A DNA stretch of 50,637 bases from positions 1 to 50,637 of the forward strand of contig JAKURE010000004.1 of NCBI GenBank assembly GCA_022450005.1. Reading direction: 5' to 3'. The notes under the pieces are model-generated. The model did not search any database and was not told where the DNA came from. It saw nothing but the letters and a program-made list of their open reading frames with translations. The stretch comes from Halobacteriales archaeon (GTDB lineage: Archaea; Halobacteriota; Halobacteria; Halobacteriales; Hikarchaeaceae). The translations under genes and the position numbers were made by a program. Shown in pieces: positions 8,003 through 18,726 of the stretch (its first letter is position 1; each line of letters starts with the position of its first letter).

Positions 8003-9039
8003 CATTTTCAGCCTCTGTAATTGGGGCAAGTGGTTTCACCGGAGGAGAGTTGCTAAGGCTACTAACCGACCATCCCCAATTCGAAATAAAGCAAGCTACC
8101 AGTCGTAAATATTCTGGCCGTTCTATCGGATACACACACCCAAACCTTCGAGATTTGAAATTAAAATATTCTTCCCCTGAAGAACTAGAATCTGTCGACG
8201 TACTCTTTGCGGCAACTCCTCATGGGGTTTCTATGAGTAGGATCGATGATTTTTCTGAAGCTTCTGATATTGTGGTGGATCTAAGTGCAGACTTTAGACT
8301 CAAAGATCCTCAGAAATATGATCAATATTACGATGGCCATTCTCGCCCAGAATTACTTGAAAAAGCCGTCTATGGACTCCCCGAGATCCACCGAGAACAT
8401 TTACGATCCGCAAAACTAATTGCTTGTGGTGGGTGCAACTCTACAGTCACCCTTCTTGGCCTGTATCCTTTGTTCAAAACAGGAATACTAACCCCAAAAG
8501 ACACTATCGTAGCAGATATAAAAGTTGGTTCCTCCGAAGGGGGAGCTAGTGGGAGTACCTCCTCTCACCATGCAATCCGATCTGGTATCGTTCGTCCTTA
8601 CGCTCCAACTGGCCATAGACACGAAGCAGAAATAGAACAAGAACTAGGCTCAAACGTAGCCTTCACAGTTCATGCAGTCGATATGATTAGGGGGGCATCT
8701 GCAACATGCCACAGTTTCCCAACAAAACAGAACTTAGACAAACCAATGATTTGGCAAGCATATAGGAATTCTTACGAAAATGAACCATTTGTCAATTTAT
8801 TGAGTGGCGCTGGGGGAAACTATCGCTACCCCGAACCAAAGGTAGTTGCTGGAACCAACAATGTGGAAATAGCATTTGAAATCGATGAAAGGAACAACAG
8901 AATCGTAGTCTTTTCTGTGATTGATAATATGATGAAAGGATCTGCAGGACAAGCTATTCACGCTACCAATATAGCGCTCGGTCTCGACGAAACCTTGGGG
9001 CTTTCATATAGAAGTTTACACCCCACTGGGTCACCCTAA
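7999..9039 (+). CDS. argC: LysW-type N-acyl-glutamyl-phosphate reductase
   Basis: SVIGASGFTGGELLRLL NAD-binding motif and ACGGCNSTVTLLGLYP catalytic Cys region; ATGA overlap with argX. Confidence 0.95.
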   Translation: MTFSASVIGASGFTGGELLRLLTDHPQFEIKQATSRKYSGRSIGYTHPNLRDLKLKYSSPEELESVDVLFAATPHGVSMSRIDDFSEASDIVVDLSADFRLKDPQKYDQYYDGHSRPELLEKAVYGLPEIHREHLRSAKLIACGGCNSTVTLLGLYPLFKTGILTPKDTIVADIKVGSSEGGASGSTSSHHAIRSGIVRPYAPTGHRHEAEIEQELGSNVAFTVHAVDMIRGASATCHSFPTKQNLDKPMIWQAYRNSYENEPFVNLLSGAGGNYRYPEPKVVAGTNNVEIAFEIDERNNRIVVFSVIDNMMKGSAGQAIHATNIALGLDETLGLSYRSLHPTGSP

Positions 9040-9062
9040 TTTAACAGCATTATAACTTAATT

Positions 9063-9884
9063 ATGACTATTGTATTGAAAATTGGAGGGGCGAAAGCAGT
9101 TGATCCAGCAGGGGCTCTAGATGACATTGCCCACTTATCTTCTCAGGGAAATTCACTCATCATAGTCCATGGGGGGTCAACCGCAATAGATGAAAATCTA
9201 GAGCGAATGGGACTATCTCCAAATTATGTAGAAACACCCGCAGGTGTTATAGGGCGTTTCACCGACGAAGCCACAATGAAGGTATTCACCATGACCATGG
9301 CGGGGTCACTCAATACGAATCTCGTAGTAAAATTACAAAATTTAAATATCAATGCCGTGGGCCTTTCTGGCGTCGATGGGCGTTTACTATATGGACCTAG
9401 AAAAGATTCTATCCGTGCCATCGAAAATGGAAAGAAAAAAATCCTCAGGGGAGACCATTCTGGTAAGATCACTTCTGTCAACACAGACCTGATACAACTT
9501 TTACTTGACAATGGCTATGTCCCTGTGATCTCCCCCCCTATGCTGGCCGAAGATGGTATAGCAGTCAATACGGATGCTGATAGGGCCTCATCATCACTTG
9601 CAGGATCCCTATCTGCAACTTTAGTTTCCCTAACAGACGTTTCAGGTATCTACCGCGATATATCCGATCCTACTACTCTCATCCCTTCTGCACAAACACC
9701 GGAACAATATTCCCTTCTTCAAAACGCGGCAGAAGGATTTATGACACGCAAGTTAATGGCTGCTACAGATGCACTCCAACAAGGAGCAGAAAAAGCCATA
9801 ATAGCTAGTGCAAACGAAGAACATCCTCTCCTTTCTGCACTCGATGGTGGTGGAACTCATATCTACCCTGAGGCGATATTGTGA
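9063..9884 (+). CDS. argB: LysW-glutamate/acetylglutamate kinase family
   Basis: MTIVLKIGGAKAVDP..., HGGSTAIDENLERMG, NTDADRAS; amino acid kinase fold. Confidence 0.95.
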   Translation: MTIVLKIGGAKAVDPAGALDDIAHLSSQGNSLIIVHGGSTAIDENLERMGLSPNYVETPAGVIGRFTDEATMKVFTMTMAGSLNTNLVVKLQNLNINAVGLSGVDGRLLYGPRKDSIRAIENGKKKILRGDHSGKITSVNTDLIQLLLDNGYVPVISPPMLAEDGIAVNTDADRASSSLAGSLSATLVSLTDVSGIYRDISDPTTLIPSAQTPEQYSLLQNAAEGFMTRKLMAATDALQQGAEKAIIASANEEHPLLSALDGGGTHIYPEAIL

Positions 9885-11017
9885 ATAATTTTATTTTTTC
9901 TAGGAAAAATATCCAAATAACTCATGGAAATGGGGTTCACCTCTATGACACTGATGGCACCGAATATTTAGATTTAGGAGCTAGTTATGCATGCGTTCCT
10001 GCAGGACATAACCATCCACATGTACTCTCCGAAATACAAAACCAACTAGAAAAAATAACCTACATACAAGGGTCCTATCCAATTTCCATACGTGATGATT
10101 TCTATAATAAATTAGTTGAAATATCTCCTGGGGACATAAAAAATATTTGGCTCTCCAATTCAGGAACCGAAGCCAATGAGGCAGCCATAAAATTCGCCCG
10201 TCATGCAACTCAAAGGTCTCAAATTATATCAACTAAACAAGCTTTTCATGGCAGAACTATGGGTTCTCTTTCTGCCACTTGGAAACCAACTTACAAGAAA
10301 GGATTTGGACCACTTATCTCCGACATCAATTTCGTTAACTTTGGAGACGTCGAATCTTTGACAGATTGTATATCTGAAAACACAGCTGCTGTTATAGTTG
10401 AACCCATACAAGGGGAAGGAGGAGTAAATCTCCCTCCTTCTAACTACCTACAAGAAGTTAGGAAAATCACTGAAGAAGTCGGCGCAGTCATGATACTCGA
10501 TGAAATCCAAACCGGTCTTGGAAGGACTGGTTCATTTTGGAATTGTAATCATACCAATGTAGTCCCGGACATACTTACTTCTGCAAAAGGACTAGCAAAT
10601 GGATTGCCCATTGGAGTAACCTTATGTAAAGATTGGATTGCAGAGAATCCTGGGAATCATGGAAGCACTTTTAGCGGAGGACCCGTTGTTTGCGCCGCAG
10701 GCAACGCTACTATAGATGTCATTTTGAATGAAAATCTACCTGAAAACGCATCTAAAATTGGTTCCTATCTACTCAAAGAATTAAAAGAAACCATCGGAAC
10801 AAGAACACGTGATATACGTGGTTCTGGTCTGTTAATCGGAATTGAGGTAAAACGTGGATCTGGTTCTATACTCGGGAAACTTGCGAGAGATCATGGAATT
10901 CTGGCATTACCTGCAGGAAAAACAGTCGTCCGTATTTTGCCACCTTTAACCCTCGATCGTTCCCATGCAGACGATTTCATATCTGCAATGGATAGCCTCC
11001 CGGAGGATATATTATGA
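9881..11017 (+). CDS. argD: acetylornithine/LysW-ornithine aminotransferase
   Basis: NSGTEANEAAIKFARHAT, ILDEIQTGLGRTG, STFSGGPVVCAAGNA; class III aminotransferase. Confidence 0.95.
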   Translation: MNNFIFSRKNIQITHGNGVHLYDTDGTEYLDLGASYACVPAGHNHPHVLSEIQNQLEKITYIQGSYPISIRDDFYNKLVEISPGDIKNIWLSNSGTEANEAAIKFARHATQRSQIISTKQAFHGRTMGSLSATWKPTYKKGFGPLISDINFVNFGDVESLTDCISENTAAVIVEPIQGEGGVNLPPSNYLQEVRKITEEVGAVMILDEIQTGLGRTGSFWNCNHTNVVPDILTSAKGLANGLPIGVTLCKDWIAENPGNHGSTFSGGPVVCAAGNATIDVILNENLPENASKIGSYLLKELKETIGTRTRDIRGSGLLIGIEVKRGSGSILGKLARDHGILALPAGKTVVRILPPLTLDRSHADDFISAMDSLPEDIL

Positions 11018-12084
11018 GTTCCAAATGGAGCAAAAAAGAAGCAAAATCTTTACTCTTCGATTTGGTATCTACCCCCTCTTATTCGGGAAAAGAAGCACAA
11101 TGTGCAGAAAAACTAATGAATTTTTTCCAAACTCACCAACGGGAGGCATGGATAGACGAAGCTGGAAATGTGCATTCTCCCTCAAATGATGCAGTTCTTC
11201 TAACTTCTCACATGGACACTGTGCCTGGAGATATTCCCGTTAAACTAGATGGAGATGTGCTTTGGGGCCGGGGTTCTGTGGATGCAAAAGGACCACTCGC
11301 TTCCATGGCCATTTCTGCAATTTCCACTGGAGTAAGTTTTGTAGGAGTTGTAAGTGAAGAACACAATTCATATGGGGCAAGACATTTAGTCAAAACCAGA
11401 GAATCCATTCCTGACAATGTGATCAACGGAGAGCCTAGTGGATGGGATGGTATTGCTCTTGGTTATAGGGGTCTACTCAACGGAACATACGTAGCAACAA
11501 GCAGATCTGGACACACCTCCCGTCCTGAAAAAAATGCCCTCCAAGATGCAATAGATTGGTGGTCCACTGTCGAGGCACGTTTCACAGCAGACGATTGGCC
11601 ATCTGAAATTTCACAAACACATCTTGAAAATTCTATTTTCGAACAGGTTACCCCAAAACCGATTACAATCACTGGTGGTATTAGCGAAGATGGACTTTCT
11701 GTAGAAGTCACTTTCGACGTCCAATTCCGCGTCCCACCAAATTTATCCGTAGATGAGGTCCGTGAAATAGCCGACAACGAATTGACCACCGGAACCGTCC
11801 GCTGGAAAGATATGGTCAATCCAGTTATGATGAGCGCTAGGACCCCCCCTGCAAGAGCATTCCGCGCGGCAATACGAACTTTTGGAGGAGTTCCTAGGCA
11901 ATTACGAAAAACCGGAACTAGTGATATGAATATTTACTCCGAATCCTGGGATGTCCCTATGGTTACATATGGACCTGGTGATTCTTCACTTGACCATGCT
12001 CCAGACGAACGAATTTCGATATCAGAATTCTATCTCAGCATAGATGTTCTCAACAACGTTTGCAAAAGACTATCAAAATTATGA
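11014..12084 (+). CDS. argE/lysK: LysW-ornithine hydrolase (M20 peptidase)
   Basis: LLTSHMDTVPGDIPVKLDGDVLWGRGSVDAKGPLASM, VVSEEHNSYGARHLV; M20 metallopeptidase in the arg operon. Confidence 0.93.
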   Translation: MSSKWSKKEAKSLLFDLVSTPSYSGKEAQCAEKLMNFFQTHQREAWIDEAGNVHSPSNDAVLLTSHMDTVPGDIPVKLDGDVLWGRGSVDAKGPLASMAISAISTGVSFVGVVSEEHNSYGARHLVKTRESIPDNVINGEPSGWDGIALGYRGLLNGTYVATSRSGHTSRPEKNALQDAIDWWSTVEARFTADDWPSEISQTHLENSIFEQVTPKPITITGGISEDGLSVEVTFDVQFRVPPNLSVDEVREIADNELTTGTVRWKDMVNPVMMSARTPPARAFRAAIRTFGGVPRQLRKTGTSDMNIYSESWDVPMVTYGPGDSSLDHAPDERISISEFYLSIDVLNNVCKRLSKL

Positions 12085-12998
12085 CCCACTTACTAGATAT
12101 AGATGATTTAACTAAAACGGATATTGATTCTATTTTAAAACTCGCAACAGAATTAAAACAGTCCCAAATTGATGGAAACGTTCCATCTTTACTCCATGGG
12201 AAAACGCTATCTATGCTATTCGAAAAACCTAGTACTCGCACACGTGTTTCATTTGAGGTTGGGATGAATATGCTCGGGGGAGATGCAATAACATTTGATT
12301 TATCCCAATTACAATTAAGTAGAGGGGAAACACTTTCCGATACTACAAAATCTCTTTCACTTTATGTAGATGCAATCTTGGCAAGAGTCACTGATCATTC
12401 CCTGTTAGAACAATTATCGTTAACATCTACAATTCCCATTATTAATGGTTTATCGGATAAATCTCACCCCTGCCAAGCCCTAGCAGATTTATTAACTATT
12501 TATGAAAATTTTGGAAACTTTGATGTCCAAGCAGCTTGGGTTGGAGATGGTAATAATGTCGCAAATTCTTTCGCCAGGGCATGTTCCATTATGGGAATAG
12601 ATCTAGTCATGGCCACTCCTAAAGGGTATGAACTTTCACCCGAAACTTTATCGAAAATAGAATCTTCCGGAATTTCTTTTTCTGCAACACATGACCCCCG
12701 AAAAGCGGTTTCAGAAGCCGATGTGGTATATACCGATACCTGGGTTAGTATGGGAGACGAATCTACAAGAGACAAACGTTTATCCGACTTCGATGGTTTC
12801 CAAATAAATTCTAAATTATTAGACAAAACCGAAGCTTTGGTTATGCATTGTTTACCTGCACACAGGGACGAAGAAATTTCTACAGATATCCTTGATGGGA
12901 ATAGATCTTTGGTCTGGACCCAAGCAGAAAATAGACTCCACGCACAAAATGGACTGTTAGTTCATATCCTCAACCCCACCCAAGACATCCCCGAATAA
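12081..12998 (+). CDS. argF: ornithine carbamoyltransferase
   Basis: EKPSTRTRVSFEVGMNMLGG (STRT), SDKSHPCQALADLLT, MHCLPAHRDEEI. Confidence 0.97.
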   Translation: MTHLLDIDDLTKTDIDSILKLATELKQSQIDGNVPSLLHGKTLSMLFEKPSTRTRVSFEVGMNMLGGDAITFDLSQLQLSRGETLSDTTKSLSLYVDAILARVTDHSLLEQLSLTSTIPIINGLSDKSHPCQALADLLTIYENFGNFDVQAAWVGDGNNVANSFARACSIMGIDLVMATPKGYELSPETLSKIESSGISFSATHDPRKAVSEADVVYTDTWVSMGDESTRDKRLSDFDGFQINSKLLDKTEALVMHCLPAHRDEEISTDILDGNRSLVWTQAENRLHAQNGLLVHILNPTQDIPE

Positions 12999-13030
12999 CA
13001 CCGAATATCTCCTCCAAAATTCATTAATCC

Positions 13031-13855
13031 ATGGAAATTTTTGACCTTTGGTATTTCGCTATAATCACTCTATTTTTTCTCGGTTATTTTCTTCATAGAC
13101 ACCATACAATCACAACAAAAATACCCTTTAGCCCACTTTTTGGAAACCTCAAAATAGGAAGTAACTATTTGTCCAACTACGATCTCCCCCTTTCGCCCCC
13201 TCCCAATGGAGAGATAGATGATATAAACCATTTTTCTGGACCTAATTTTGACCCAACTATTCTCTCACCCTCTGTCAAACATTTTTACGAACAAACTTCT
13301 TCTTATTCACTCAATTATCGCGTATTTTGGCATTTTCCATTTAGAACTGGAGCATTTGTGGCTAGCTACTTGACTTCCTACATCGAACAATTAAACCTCC
13401 CTGGAAAAAACGGCGAACTCCACGAAATGAAAAGCGAATTTGTCACCATTCCCCCTTCAATTGACCCTCGAAGTGGAACTAGGGCCTGGATTCGAACCAA
13501 TTCTTCCAATGAAACCATCTTCGTCGCGTTCTATGCCACTCATAAGAAAGAATCCACAACCTATGTTAATATCGCAGCACCCTTGCCTTTCTCCAATCTT
13601 AGCACTGTTTTAAATATCAAAAATTTTGAATCTGGAATTGAGCTAAACACTCTTCCATCTACCAGCGATGGGGGTATCTACCTAATCACTCCTATAGGGC
13701 CAATTTCTCTTCCCCTATCACAAAGATTCCAAGTTTTACCCTCTACCTTTTCTCCCTCCTCGAACCTCCCCCCTGAAACTATAATTGCAACCCATGAAAT
13801 GTGGGTATGTGGACTTAAATTTCTTACAATATCCTACATAGCTAATAAAACCTAA
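13031..13855 (+). CDS. hypothetical protein with N-terminal TM segment
   Basis: 274 aa, N-terminal WYFAIITLFFLGYFL; no confident family, possible haloarchaeal-type conserved protein. Confidence 0.6.
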   Translation: MEIFDLWYFAIITLFFLGYFLHRHHTITTKIPFSPLFGNLKIGSNYLSNYDLPLSPPPNGEIDDINHFSGPNFDPTILSPSVKHFYEQTSSYSLNYRVFWHFPFRTGAFVASYLTSYIEQLNLPGKNGELHEMKSEFVTIPPSIDPRSGTRAWIRTNSSNETIFVAFYATHKKESTTYVNIAAPLPFSNLSTVLNIKNFESGIELNTLPSTSDGGIYLITPIGPISLPLSQRFQVLPSTFSPSSNLPPETIIATHEMWVCGLKFLTISYIANKT

Positions 13856-13893
13856 CTCGATGACTTTAATTGCAACTCAAAAGTACTCCGACT

Positions 13894-15060
13894 ATGGTCG
13901 AAGACTTTTTGATGCTAAACCCCGGTCCGGTACCTCTCTCAAAAAATGTAAGAGATGAAATGGCCCGCACGTTAGTTTCTCATAGGTCCCCTGAATTCGC
14001 AGAAACATATCAACAATTTAGAGATGGTCTGGACTATGTGTTTCGACACTCCACGATCGATGGCAGCTCTAGTACTGATAATGGAATGAGCATACCACTT
14101 ATGGGGACTGCAACCATGGGGATGGAATCGGCAATCATCAACCTAGCTGGCCCAAAAGACGAAGTAGTCGCACTAGATAATGGAAAATTTGGAGAACGCT
14201 TTGTGGATATTGCAGATCGAAATTGTATGGTCAAACCCATTCGAGCGAATTGGGGTGATTCTTTCGACATGGAATCTATCAAAGAAACAATTACTTCCAA
14301 TACCCATCTAGTCGCAATGGTCCACCAAGATACCTCTACAGGAATCTTGAATCCTATCAAAGAAGTTGGGGAAATAGCGAAAGAAAATGGGGCCTTTTTC
14401 GTAGTTGATGGGGTCTCCTGTATTGGGGGAGATGAATTTAAAATTGATGAATGGGGTGTAGACGTAGTTGTAGCAGATGCACAAAAAGCGTTAGCTTCTC
14501 CCCCTGGAATTAGCGCAATTTTTGCCACCGAACACGCGCTCGAATCCTTCGACAACACCCACGCTGGATATTACCAAGACCTCCCTGCGTATGTCAAAAC
14601 AACAAAACAAAACAAAACACCATTTACTAGTGCTGTAACTCTAGTACGGGCGTTCGTAGTTGCACTAGAGAACATCAAAGAAGAAGGAATTCAAAATAGA
14701 ATTTCCCGCCACAGGACACAAGCTATAGCAAATCGTGCAGCATTTGCAGATATGGGCCTTCCAATGTTTCCAAATTTAAATGACCATAGTGACTATTCAA
14801 ATACCGTGACTGTTGTCAATCTACCCGATCCAATTTCTGGTAATTCTTCGGATTTTTTCAACGCGATGAAACAAAGAAATGTTACTGCTAGCGGGGGGCA
14901 TGCACACCTCAAAGACCTCATCTTGCGTATGTCTAATATGGGAGATCTTTCAACTGCACAAGTACTTCGGGGAATTCAAACAGTCGGAGAAGCTCTATGT
15001 GATTGTGGAGTTAACGTAGACACTGATTCTGCTCTTGATATCGCGGGAAAAATACTATAA
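13894..15060 (+). CDS. class V aminotransferase (alanine--glyoxylate / serine--pyruvate type)
   Basis: MLNPGPVPLSKNVRDEMARTLVSHRSPEF, FFVVDGVSCIGGDEF, ADAQKALASPPGIS (PLP Lys). Confidence 0.9.
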   Translation: MVEDFLMLNPGPVPLSKNVRDEMARTLVSHRSPEFAETYQQFRDGLDYVFRHSTIDGSSSTDNGMSIPLMGTATMGMESAIINLAGPKDEVVALDNGKFGERFVDIADRNCMVKPIRANWGDSFDMESIKETITSNTHLVAMVHQDTSTGILNPIKEVGEIAKENGAFFVVDGVSCIGGDEFKIDEWGVDVVVADAQKALASPPGISAIFATEHALESFDNTHAGYYQDLPAYVKTTKQNKTPFTSAVTLVRAFVVALENIKEEGIQNRISRHRTQAIANRAAFADMGLPMFPNLNDHSDYSNTVTVVNLPDPISGNSSDFFNAMKQRNVTASGGHAHLKDLILRMSNMGDLSTAQVLRGIQTVGEALCDCGVNVDTDSALDIAGKIL

Positions 15061-15191
15061 TTTATATCCACTTTTCCAGTAAATATTCGCAATTATTAGT
15101 TATATTTATTCAAATAATTATACGTAACAGTTATATTACCCCCCATAAATATACATAATACAAAACTTTGGTCTACAAAGAGGAAAACATC

Positions 15192-16391
15192 ATGAATACC
15201 ACACGAGACATAGTGGATCTCGGCGAATTCACATTCGCTTGCGGCGAATCCATCTCAAATCTAACACTAGCATACGAAACTTACGGCGAATTCACCGGGG
15301 ATAATGCTATCCTAGTTTGCCATGCACTAACTGGGAGTACCCATATTGCTGGTCATCACCGAACTGATACCACTGGCCAAGCACGTGCGTGGTGGGACAC
15401 TATGGTTGGTCCTGGAAAATCAATCGATACCACTGATTATTATATCGTCTGTGTCAATTTAGTTGGATCTTGTTATGGTTCATCTGGACCTTCTTCAATT
15501 TCTCCAGAGACTGGGTCTCCCTACGCCACTACATTCCCTCCCGTAACTGTCACCGACTGGACACATTCCCAAAGAATGCTACTAGACCACTTAGGAGTCG
15601 GACGGTTACACGCCGTTATTGGGGGATCTGTAGGAGGCATGAATGCTCTGGAGTGGGCCAAAATCTATCCTGATGATATAAATCGACTCATACCAATTGC
15701 AACCGCAGCAAGATTAGATTCCCAATGCATCGCATTGGATTCCATCGCAAGTAGATCTATTACTGGCGATCCAAACTGGAATGGAGGGAATTACTACGGT
15801 TCCACTCCCCCCTACCAGGGATTGGCACAAGCAAGAAAAATTGGCCATGTAATGTATCTTTCAAAAGAATCAATGCTAGCTAAATTTGGTAGGAGATCTG
15901 CTGGGAGGGATTCACTCTATGACTTTTCACCATCGGATCAAGCAGCAGCATTCTTTCCCTACACCGAAGTCGAATCTTATTTAGATTATAATTCTGAAAA
16001 GTTCACAACTAGATTCGATCCTAATAGTTACCTATACTTGCTCCGAGCAATGGATAATTATGATTTATCTTCTGGATATGAGTCTGATTCCGATGCAATT
16101 TCTGCATTTACCGGAGAAGTTCTCTTGATATCTTTTACCGGAGATTGGCATTTCCCTAGTTCTGCCTCCGAAGAACTAGCACATTCCTTTAGAGATGCAA
16201 ATATCAACACAATCCATCATGTCATCGATTCACCATATGGACACGACGCGTTTCTTGTAGAGCCAAACAACGTTGGTCCTCCCATCTCCGGATTCCTCTC
16301 AGATGGAATAAATTCAAGTTCAATTACAGATACGCTATCCGAACCAAAAAGCAAATTCGCCCCTGTCCATAATAGTCTCTTCTCCAATTAA
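15192..16391 (+). CDS. metX: homoserine O-acetyltransferase (alpha/beta hydrolase)
   Basis: AILVCHALTGSTHIAGHH, VCVNLVGSCYGSSGPSS, AVIGGSVGGMNALEWA nucleophile elbow. Confidence 0.92.
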   Translation: MNTTRDIVDLGEFTFACGESISNLTLAYETYGEFTGDNAILVCHALTGSTHIAGHHRTDTTGQARAWWDTMVGPGKSIDTTDYYIVCVNLVGSCYGSSGPSSISPETGSPYATTFPPVTVTDWTHSQRMLLDHLGVGRLHAVIGGSVGGMNALEWAKIYPDDINRLIPIATAARLDSQCIALDSIASRSITGDPNWNGGNYYGSTPPYQGLAQARKIGHVMYLSKESMLAKFGRRSAGRDSLYDFSPSDQAAAFFPYTEVESYLDYNSEKFTTRFDPNSYLYLLRAMDNYDLSSGYESDSDAISAFTGEVLLISFTGDWHFPSSASEELAHSFRDANINTIHHVIDSPYGHDAFLVEPNNVGPPISGFLSDGINSSSITDTLSEPKSKFAPVHNSLFSN

Positions 16392-16404
16392 GTGCCCTTC
16401 TATC

Positions 16405-17040
16405 TCACAAAATATTTTTTTCTGTTAACAACTCTCGTAATTCTCCCACCGTATCCACAACAACATCACAATACTGCTTCACAATTCCCTTCGGTCTGAA
16501 TCCTATGGAGAAACCAGCCCTTTCTAACATAGGGATGTCATTAGCCCCATCTCCAATGGCGACCACTTCTTCTATTGATATCTTTCCCATTGCACAAATT
16601 TTATCTAGGGCCTCTCTTTTTGATTTATGCATAAATTCTCCCCGCACTTCTCCTGTAAGATGCCCTTTCTCTACCATGAGGTCATTAGCAACAATCCAAT
16701 CTACACTCGTATCTGAATTTTCTAGTGCCCTTTCTACCCCCTCTACAAATCCCCCTGTTATGATTGCAATTTTTATATTTTTTTCCTTTAAATTTTCTAA
16801 TAATTCTCCCATCCCCGGGCGTAAATACGTATTTTGATAAACCTTACCTGCATCTTTCTCCGAGAGGCCTTTTAACAAACCTGTCCGTAAATTGAGACTC
16901 TCACCAAAACTTATCTCACCCCTCATACCCCTTTCTGTAATTTCACTTATCTGGGATCTGTGGCCCACTTCCGTAGCTAATTCAACTATCATTTCCCCTT
17001 CCGATAATGTCCCATCGAAGTCAAATACCACAAGCTGCAC
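16405..17040 (-). CDS. serB: phosphoserine phosphatase (HAD family)
   Basis: VVFDFDGTLSEGEMI, GDGANDIPMLERAGFSIGFRPKG. Confidence 0.9.
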   Translation of the reverse strand: MQLVVFDFDGTLSEGEMIVELATEVGHRSQISEITERGMRGEISFGESLNLRTGLLKGLSEKDAGKVYQNTYLRPGMGELLENLKEKNIKIAIITGGFVEGVERALENSDTSVDWIVANDLMVEKGHLTGEVRGEFMHKSKREALDKICAMGKISIEEVVAIGDGANDIPMLERAGFSIGFRPKGIVKQYCDVVVDTVGELRELLTEKNIL

Positions 17041-17136
17041 AACACTTTCCAGGTCTCTTTATATATATATTTTCTTAAAACTCCCTATTGCTTCCATAAG
17101 AAAGTGTTAATAATCGTCGACTAGTCTTCCCAAGTC

Positions 17137-18717
17137 ATGAAGGTCATAGTAGCAGAACCTATCGACAACTCTGGCTTAGATACTCTCAAAGAAGCTGGTC
17201 ACGAAGTGGAATTGGCATACGATTCCACCGAAACAGAACTTTTAGATATGGTTAAAAACGCTAGTGGACTCGTAGTTAGATCTGGTACTTCTGTTAATAG
17301 AACCTTAATCGAGGCTGCACCAAATCTTATCATCATTGGGCGTGCTGGGGTTGGGATAGATAATATCGACCTGGACGCTGCTTCTGATAATGGTGTTATT
17401 GTTGTGAATGCACCAGAAGGAAACATACGTGCTGCAGCTGAGCACACCGTTGCAATGACATTTGCAATAGCGAGAAAAATTCCCCAAGCTCATATCTCCC
17501 TTAACGATGGAAAATGGGAGAAGAAAAATTTCATTGGGTTGGAACTTGATGGAAAAACTGCAGGAATAGTAGGACTCGGGCGAGTGGGCCAAGAAGTAGC
17601 CAAGAGATTTCTTTCACTTGGAATGAATATTGTGGCATTCGATCCTTATATTTCTCAAGATCGAGCAGACCAACTTGGTATCACCCTAATGGATCTTCCC
17701 ACTTGTATGGACCACGCAGACGTCCTTACAATTCACACTCCACTCACTCCTGAAACAAAAGATCTCATCGGAAAGGAAGAACTCACAAAATTAAAAGGTG
17801 GTTATCTGATCAACTGCGCACGGGGTGGCATAGTAAATGAGCCTGCATTAGCAGAAGCGATATCAGATGGTGTCCTCGCAGGCGCTGCTATAGACGTTTT
17901 TTCTGAAGAACCCGTTTCTCCTGACAATCCTCTTCTTGGATTGCAAAATGTTATTGTCACCCCCCATCTCGGAGCGAGCACAGAAGCTGCACAAGAAAAT
18001 GTTTCTCTCGATATAGCAAAACAGATAATCGCAGCATTAGATGGAAGCCCTGTTGAAAACTCTCTTAACTCTCCCTCCATCGACGAGGCAACTTTCTCAA
18101 AAATATCTCCCTATCTAGGCCTCATGGAAACTGCAGGAAACCTCGCTGTTCAATTACTCGAAAATCCTGTTAATTCCATTGAATTAACCTATTCTGGAGA
18201 GATTGCATCTTTAGATATCAGTCTTGTCACGGCAAGTGCACTCAAAGGTGTTTTTACCTCACTTGGGTGGCGAATTAACTCTGTAAATGCTCTCCGGGTG
18301 GCCCAAGAACGTGGGGTAAATATTCAAGAGAACAAACACCCTCATATAGATGGTTTTCAAAGTTTAGTATCTGTCACTCTCCGAAGCGAAACTAAATCTA
18401 TATGCATAGAAGGCACCGTCTTTGCCAATAACGACCCCCGAATTGTCAGCATAGATGGCTTCCGAGTCGACGCAATTCCCTCTGGCCATATGCTCATATC
18501 TCGAAATCTAGACCGTCCTGGAGTTATCGGATTCATAGGTACAATCCTGGGTGAACATACAATAAATATTGGGGCGATGTTTAACTCTAGAGAAAATATT
18601 GGTGGCGGAGCACTCACTGTGTATAACATCGACGACCCCATCTCCGAAGACCTTCGAAACCAATTGATATCTGACGACCGTATCACTGATATCTATTACA
18701 TCTCTCTAAACGGATGA
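17137..18717 (+). CDS. serA: D-3-phosphoglycerate dehydrogenase
   Basis: 526 aa; GIVGLGRVGQEVAKRF, INCARGGIVNEPAL, C-terminal ACT-like region. Confidence 0.95.
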   Translation: MKVIVAEPIDNSGLDTLKEAGHEVELAYDSTETELLDMVKNASGLVVRSGTSVNRTLIEAAPNLIIIGRAGVGIDNIDLDAASDNGVIVVNAPEGNIRAAAEHTVAMTFAIARKIPQAHISLNDGKWEKKNFIGLELDGKTAGIVGLGRVGQEVAKRFLSLGMNIVAFDPYISQDRADQLGITLMDLPTCMDHADVLTIHTPLTPETKDLIGKEELTKLKGGYLINCARGGIVNEPALAEAISDGVLAGAAIDVFSEEPVSPDNPLLGLQNVIVTPHLGASTEAAQENVSLDIAKQIIAALDGSPVENSLNSPSIDEATFSKISPYLGLMETAGNLAVQLLENPVNSIELTYSGEIASLDISLVTASALKGVFTSLGWRINSVNALRVAQERGVNIQENKHPHIDGFQSLVSVTLRSETKSICIEGTVFANNDPRIVSIDGFRVDAIPSGHMLISRNLDRPGVIGFIGTILGEHTINIGAMFNSRENIGGGALTVYNIDDPISEDLRNQLISDDRITDIYYISLNG

Positions 18718-18726
18718 AAAATACTT

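Noticed and set aside
14034-14558. 174-aa minus-strand ORF opposite the aminotransferase
   Set aside because: Low-complexity Ser-rich translation antisense to a well-supported CDS.
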